NCBI GenBank assembly: GCA_018500065.2
Contig: JAHBAO020000096.1
Span: 1 to 7,181, forward strand
Reading direction: 5' to 3'
Length of the DNA stretch: 7,181 nucleotides
Source: Octadecabacter sp.
Lineage (GTDB): Bacteria; Pseudomonadota; Alphaproteobacteria; Rhodobacterales; Rhodobacteraceae
In this document: one piece after another, positions 5,199 to 7,181 of the stretch
Layout: each line of letters opens with the position of its first letter
How positions within the stretch are numbered: position 1 is the first letter of the stretch
Notes under the pieces: generated by a model
What the model was told of the DNA's origin: nothing
The model's database searches: none
What the model saw: the letters and a program-made list of their open reading frames with translations, nothing else
Made by a program: the position numbers and the translations under genes

Positions 5199-5443
5199 CC
5201 GACAACACCGATAACACCGATAACATCTGGAAACGCGGCGAGATCGAAAGCCCCTGCATCAAGATCTGTGTGATCCATCCAGAATCGCGCCTGTGTACTG
5301 GCTGTTTGCGCTCGATTGATGAAATCGGTGTGTGGTCGCAACTGTCTGGTGATGCGCGCAAAGCAGTGATGGACGACCTGCCCAACCGCACCAAGCTGAT
5401 CACAAAACGACGTGGTGGCCGCGCGGCCCGCCTTAAACGCTAG
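5195..5443 (+). CDS. DUF1289 small four-cysteine protein
   Basis: 82-residue DUF1289 protein of unknown function, probably cytoplasmic. The domain spans about residues 18-66: SPCIKICVIHPES, then RLCTGCLRSIDEIGVWSQLS. Cys21, Cys25, Cys34 and Cys37 are spaced like a metal-binding knuckle (CX3C ... CX2C), which suggests bound zinc or possibly an iron-sulfur cluster; this is inference. The C-terminus is strongly basic (KRRGGRAARLKR), compatible with nucleic-acid contact. The N-terminus is TDN three times over, encoded by a 9-bp tandem repeat (5198-5224), and is probably unstructured. Last gene of the ccmI-ruvX operon, joined to ruvX by ATGA. The tie to ruvX makes a role in RNA or DNA handling conceivable but does not prove it. 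Confidence 0.93.
   Translation: MTDNTDNTDNIWKRGEIESPCIKICVIHPESRLCTGCLRSIDEIGVWSQLSGDARKAVMDDLPNRTKLITKRRGGRAARLKR
5198..5224 (+). repeat. Three-copy 9-bp tandem repeat at the start of the DUF1289 gene
   Basis: ACCGACAAC followed by two copies of ACCGATAAC, in frame and encoding Thr-Asp-Asn three times. Copies two and three are identical and the first differs by one base. Copy number could vary between strains without breaking the frame. Confidence 0.8.
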
Positions 5444-5465
5444 CAGCTGTTTTGAATGACGGATC

Positions 5466-5527
5466 GAGTTTTTCGACCAAGATGAAGACAAAGCGCAGCA
5501 CCCGCCCTTCATCTTGGCTAAAAACTC
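5466..5527. repeat. Large two-part inverted repeat between convergent genes
   Basis: The outer arms GAGTTTTT (5466-5473) and AAAAACTC (5520-5527) are a perfect 8-bp match. After a small internal loop (CGA against CT), the inner arms CCAAGATGAAG (5477-5487) and CTTCATCTTGG (5507-5517) give a perfect 11-bp match around a 19-nt loop. It lies between the stops of the DUF1289 gene (plus) and the transporter gene (minus), so both transcripts could form it. On both strands the T run precedes the inner stem and the A run follows it, the reverse of an ordinary bidirectional intrinsic terminator. It may still end or protect both messages as a structured 3' end. Confidence 0.7.
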
Positions 5528-5536
5528 CCCCCGGAG
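5520..5536 (-). terminator. Small intrinsic-terminator-like hairpin after the transporter gene
   Basis: On the minus strand, CTCC, loop GGGG, GGAG (5525-5536) is followed directly by TTTTT (5520-5524), starting 6 nt after the transporter stop codon. The stem is only 4 bp, so it is weak, but its position and the T run fit transcription ending here. It shares bases with the outer arm of the larger inverted repeat, so the two structures exclude each other in part. Confidence 0.4.
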
Positions 5537-5542
5537 GGTCAG

Positions 5543-6361
5543 TTAACCAAACAGAACCTTACGCAGCATATTGAGCGCCACCAAAATCAGAAAACACCCG
5601 AACACCCGCTTGAGCGGCTTTGGGTCCATCCGGTGCGCTAATGCGGCGCCCCACGGTGCTGTAATCAGCGTCATGCAAACGACCACTCCGAACGCGCCGA
5701 AGTTTACGGCCCCAACCGTCAAAGGTGGCGCGACCTCGATATCCGCAAACAAGAACCCGATGACAGCGGGCAGCGCGATAATCACGCCGTAACCTGAAGC
5801 CGTAGCAACGGCACGGTGGATCGGAACGCCAAACAGCGTCATCGTCGGAACACCAAAGCTGCCGCCGCCAATGCCCATCAACACAGATAGAAACCCAATA
5901 ATCGGTGATCCGATTGCGCGAAATGCGCCCTTTGGCATTGCGTTACCTAGCCGCCAGTCCGACTTGCCGAATGCCATGTACAGGCCGATGCAGATCCCCA
6001 AGCCGCCAAACAACGCTTGCAATATAACAGATCGCAGTTGCGTCGCTACGGCCACGCCGATGATCGCGCCAATCACAATGCCCAGGCCCCAACCGCGCAG
6101 AATATCCCATTCCACAGCGCCCTTTTTATTGTGCGAATTCAGTGATCTGAGCGAGGTAACGATGATTGTCGCCAATGACGTTGCCAAACAGATCTGCATC
6201 AATTGCGGGCTGTCATAGCCAAGCGCGGAAAACGCGTAAAAGAACGCGGGGACAAGAACAATACCGCCGCCAACGCCCAGCAAACCGGCCAAAACGCCAG
6301 CAAACGCGCCAATCACCATCAACAATCCGACAAGCGGTAAAAGAACAGACATTTCAAGCAT
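5543..6361 (-). CDS. TauE/SafE (DUF81) family membrane transporter
   Basis: Inner-membrane permease of the TauE/SafE family, whose characterised members export sulfite, sulfoacetate or related small anions. The actual substrate cannot be read from the sequence. 272 residues, close to the family norm, with about eight hydrophobic segments. The two-fold internal repeat of the family is clear: GVGGGIVLVP (29-38) in the first half and GIGGGSFGVP (163-172) in the second. The loop SHNKKGAVEWDI (76-87) and the terminal GCFLILVALNMLRKVLFG are also typical. The ATG at 6361 is preferred because GGAG lies 6 nt upstream; an in-frame ATG at 6352 and a TTG at 6364 are alternatives. It starts 55 bp after the dusA stop in the same direction and may be co-transcribed. 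No sulfur-metabolism gene is adjacent, so calling it a sulfite exporter would be a guess. Confidence 0.9.
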   Translation of the reverse strand: MLEMSVLLPLVGLLMVIGAFAGVLAGLLGVGGGIVLVPAFFYAFSALGYDSPQLMQICLATSLATIIVTSLRSLNSHNKKGAVEWDILRGWGLGIVIGAIIGVAVATQLRSVILQALFGGLGICIGLYMAFGKSDWRLGNAMPKGAFRAIGSPIIGFLSVLMGIGGGSFGVPTMTLFGVPIHRAVATASGYGVIIALPAVIGFLFADIEVAPPLTVGAVNFGAFGVVVCMTLITAPWGAALAHRMDPKPLKRVFGCFLILVALNMLRKVLFG

Positions 6362-6367
6362 CAAGCG

Positions 6368-6371
6368 CTCC
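6368..6371 (-). promoter_or_regulatory. Ribosome binding site of the TauE/SafE gene
   Basis: GGAG in the transcript, 6 nt before the ATG at 6361. It favours this start over the ATG at 6352, which has no Shine-Dalgarno match. Confidence 0.5.
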
Positions 6372-6416
6372 AGAATTTTTCGCCAACATCGCGCAAGTGG
6401 GCGGCGGCGGCAACCC

Positions 6417-7181
6417 TTAGGCGGCGGTGCGTTCCATCGACGCCAAGGCGTCTTCGATCACCGACCAACCTGCGCCGTCTCGGTGTGCGTTTTCGGACAA
6501 GTAGCGCCGCCATTGGCGTGCGCCCGGACGTCCCGCAAACAGGCCCAACATTGGCCGTGCGACGGGCATTAACTTACCGCCGCCACGGGTGGTGTCCGCC
6601 ATATGCGCGTCAATATAGTCGCGCATCTGCAGGACAACATCCACAGGGTCCGGCCCCATGTCGTCGCCCCAGATCACCGCGTCAGCAGCTTGTAAAATAT
6701 CGGTCGGATTGTGGTAAGCCGCGCGCCCGATCATCACCCCATCAAGACCTGCATCCAGCAGTTCCTTGGCGTGTTTCAGGCTCGCAACACCGCCATTGAT
6801 AGAAATATGCAGGTTCGGGAACAGCCCCTTCATGCGGTGCACCAGATCATAATCCAGCGGTGGCACGTCGCGGTTTTCCTTTGGGGACAGCCCTTGCAGC
6901 CACGCCTTGCGCGCATGGATCGTGACACGTGTAACGCCCGCGCCAACAATACGCGCCAGAAACTCGGGCAGAACGTCTTCTGGGTCTTGATCATCCACCC
7001 CAATGCGGCATTTCACAGTCACTTCAGCGGGTTGCACAGCAATCATCGCGGCACAACACTCAGCCACCAGCGCAGGCTGCTTCATCAGCACAGCGCCAAA
7101 TGCCCCCGACTGAACCCGATCCGACGGGCATCCACAGTTGAGGTTGATCTCGGGGTAGCCCGCATCGGCACCCATTACGGC
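6417..7181 (-). CDS. dusA: tRNA-dihydrouridine synthase DusA, C-terminal part (cut by right edge)
   Basis: FMN-dependent, NADPH-using enzyme that reduces uridines in the D-loop of tRNA (positions 20/20a for DusA). The last 254 residues are present, of about 330; the N-terminal part of the TIM barrel lies beyond the right edge and the frame is open to base 7181. Counting from the first visible codon: INLNCGCPSDRVQSGAFG (12-29) with catalytic Cys18; TVKCRIGVDD (55-64) with Lys57; IHARKAWLQGLSPKENR (88-104), the DusA subgroup signature with His89 and Arg91; then ISINGG and DGVMIGRAAYHNP for FMN phosphate binding. The all-helical C-terminal tRNA-binding domain follows (PMLGLFAGRPGARQWRRYLS). No broken or missing key residue is visible. 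The transporter gene follows 55 bp downstream. Confidence 0.97.
   Translation of the reverse strand, partial: AVMGADAGYPEINLNCGCPSDRVQSGAFGAVLMKQPALVAECCAAMIAVQPAEVTVKCRIGVDDQDPEDVLPEFLARIVGAGVTRVTIHARKAWLQGLSPKENRDVPPLDYDLVHRMKGLFPNLHISINGGVASLKHAKELLDAGLDGVMIGRAAYHNPTDILQAADAVIWGDDMGPDPVDVVLQMRDYIDAHMADTTRGGGKLMPVARPMLGLFAGRPGARQWRRYLSENAHRDGAGWSVIEDALASMERTAA

Noticed and set aside
1..7181. CRISPR array, tRNA or rRNA gene, insertion sequence, phage or defence system
   Set aside because: No regularly spaced repeats, cloverleaf, transposase, integrase or defence-type domain was seen. The recognised genes are metabolic or housekeeping.

Overview
The window looks like ordinary chromosome from an alphaproteobacterium, most likely a marine Rhodobacteraceae (Roseobacter-group) strain. 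This rests on the heterotetrameric sarcosine oxidase genes, the chain ccmI-ruvX-DUF1289 and the style of the proteins (Ala/Arg-rich, GC-rich third codon positions). The genus cannot be fixed from the sequence alone. I see no tRNA, rRNA, CRISPR array, insertion sequence or phage gene.

Left block (1-3330, minus strand): sarcosine oxidase genes in the transcription order soxB, a small membrane-protein gene, soxD, soxA. soxA runs off the left edge after 282 codons. SoxB, SoxD and SoxA with SoxG (expected beyond the edge) form the flavoenzyme that demethylates sarcosine to glycine, passing the one-carbon unit to tetrahydrofolate. The unusual point is that soxB and soxD are about 900 bp apart. The spacer holds one convincing small gene (72 aa, one membrane segment), several GC-rich stem-loops and a doubtful plus-strand small ORF that may be frameshifted. 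soxD and soxA overlap by ATGA. The soxD ribosome binding site lies inside a perfect 6-bp hairpin.

Middle block (3502-5443, plus strand), divergent from soxB across 171 bp: ccmI (cytochrome c maturation), ruvX/yqgF (RNase H-fold nuclease) and a small four-cysteine DUF1289 protein. Each junction is an ATGA overlap, so the three are almost certainly one translationally coupled operon. The divergent spacer carries a plausible soxB promoter and two interleaved inverted repeats.

Right block (5543-7181, minus strand), convergent with the middle block: dusA (tRNA-dihydrouridine synthase, N-terminus cut off by the right edge), then a TauE/SafE-family membrane transporter 55 bp downstream. The 99-bp convergent spacer holds a large two-part inverted repeat and a small terminator-like hairpin for the transporter gene.

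I found no clear new multi-gene system. The points most worth a second look are the soxB-soxD spacer (small membrane gene, hidden soxD ribosome binding site, overlapping 12-codon ORF, possible broken gene), the five seven-base G tracts confined to the sox region, and the structured elements at the two intergenic boundaries.
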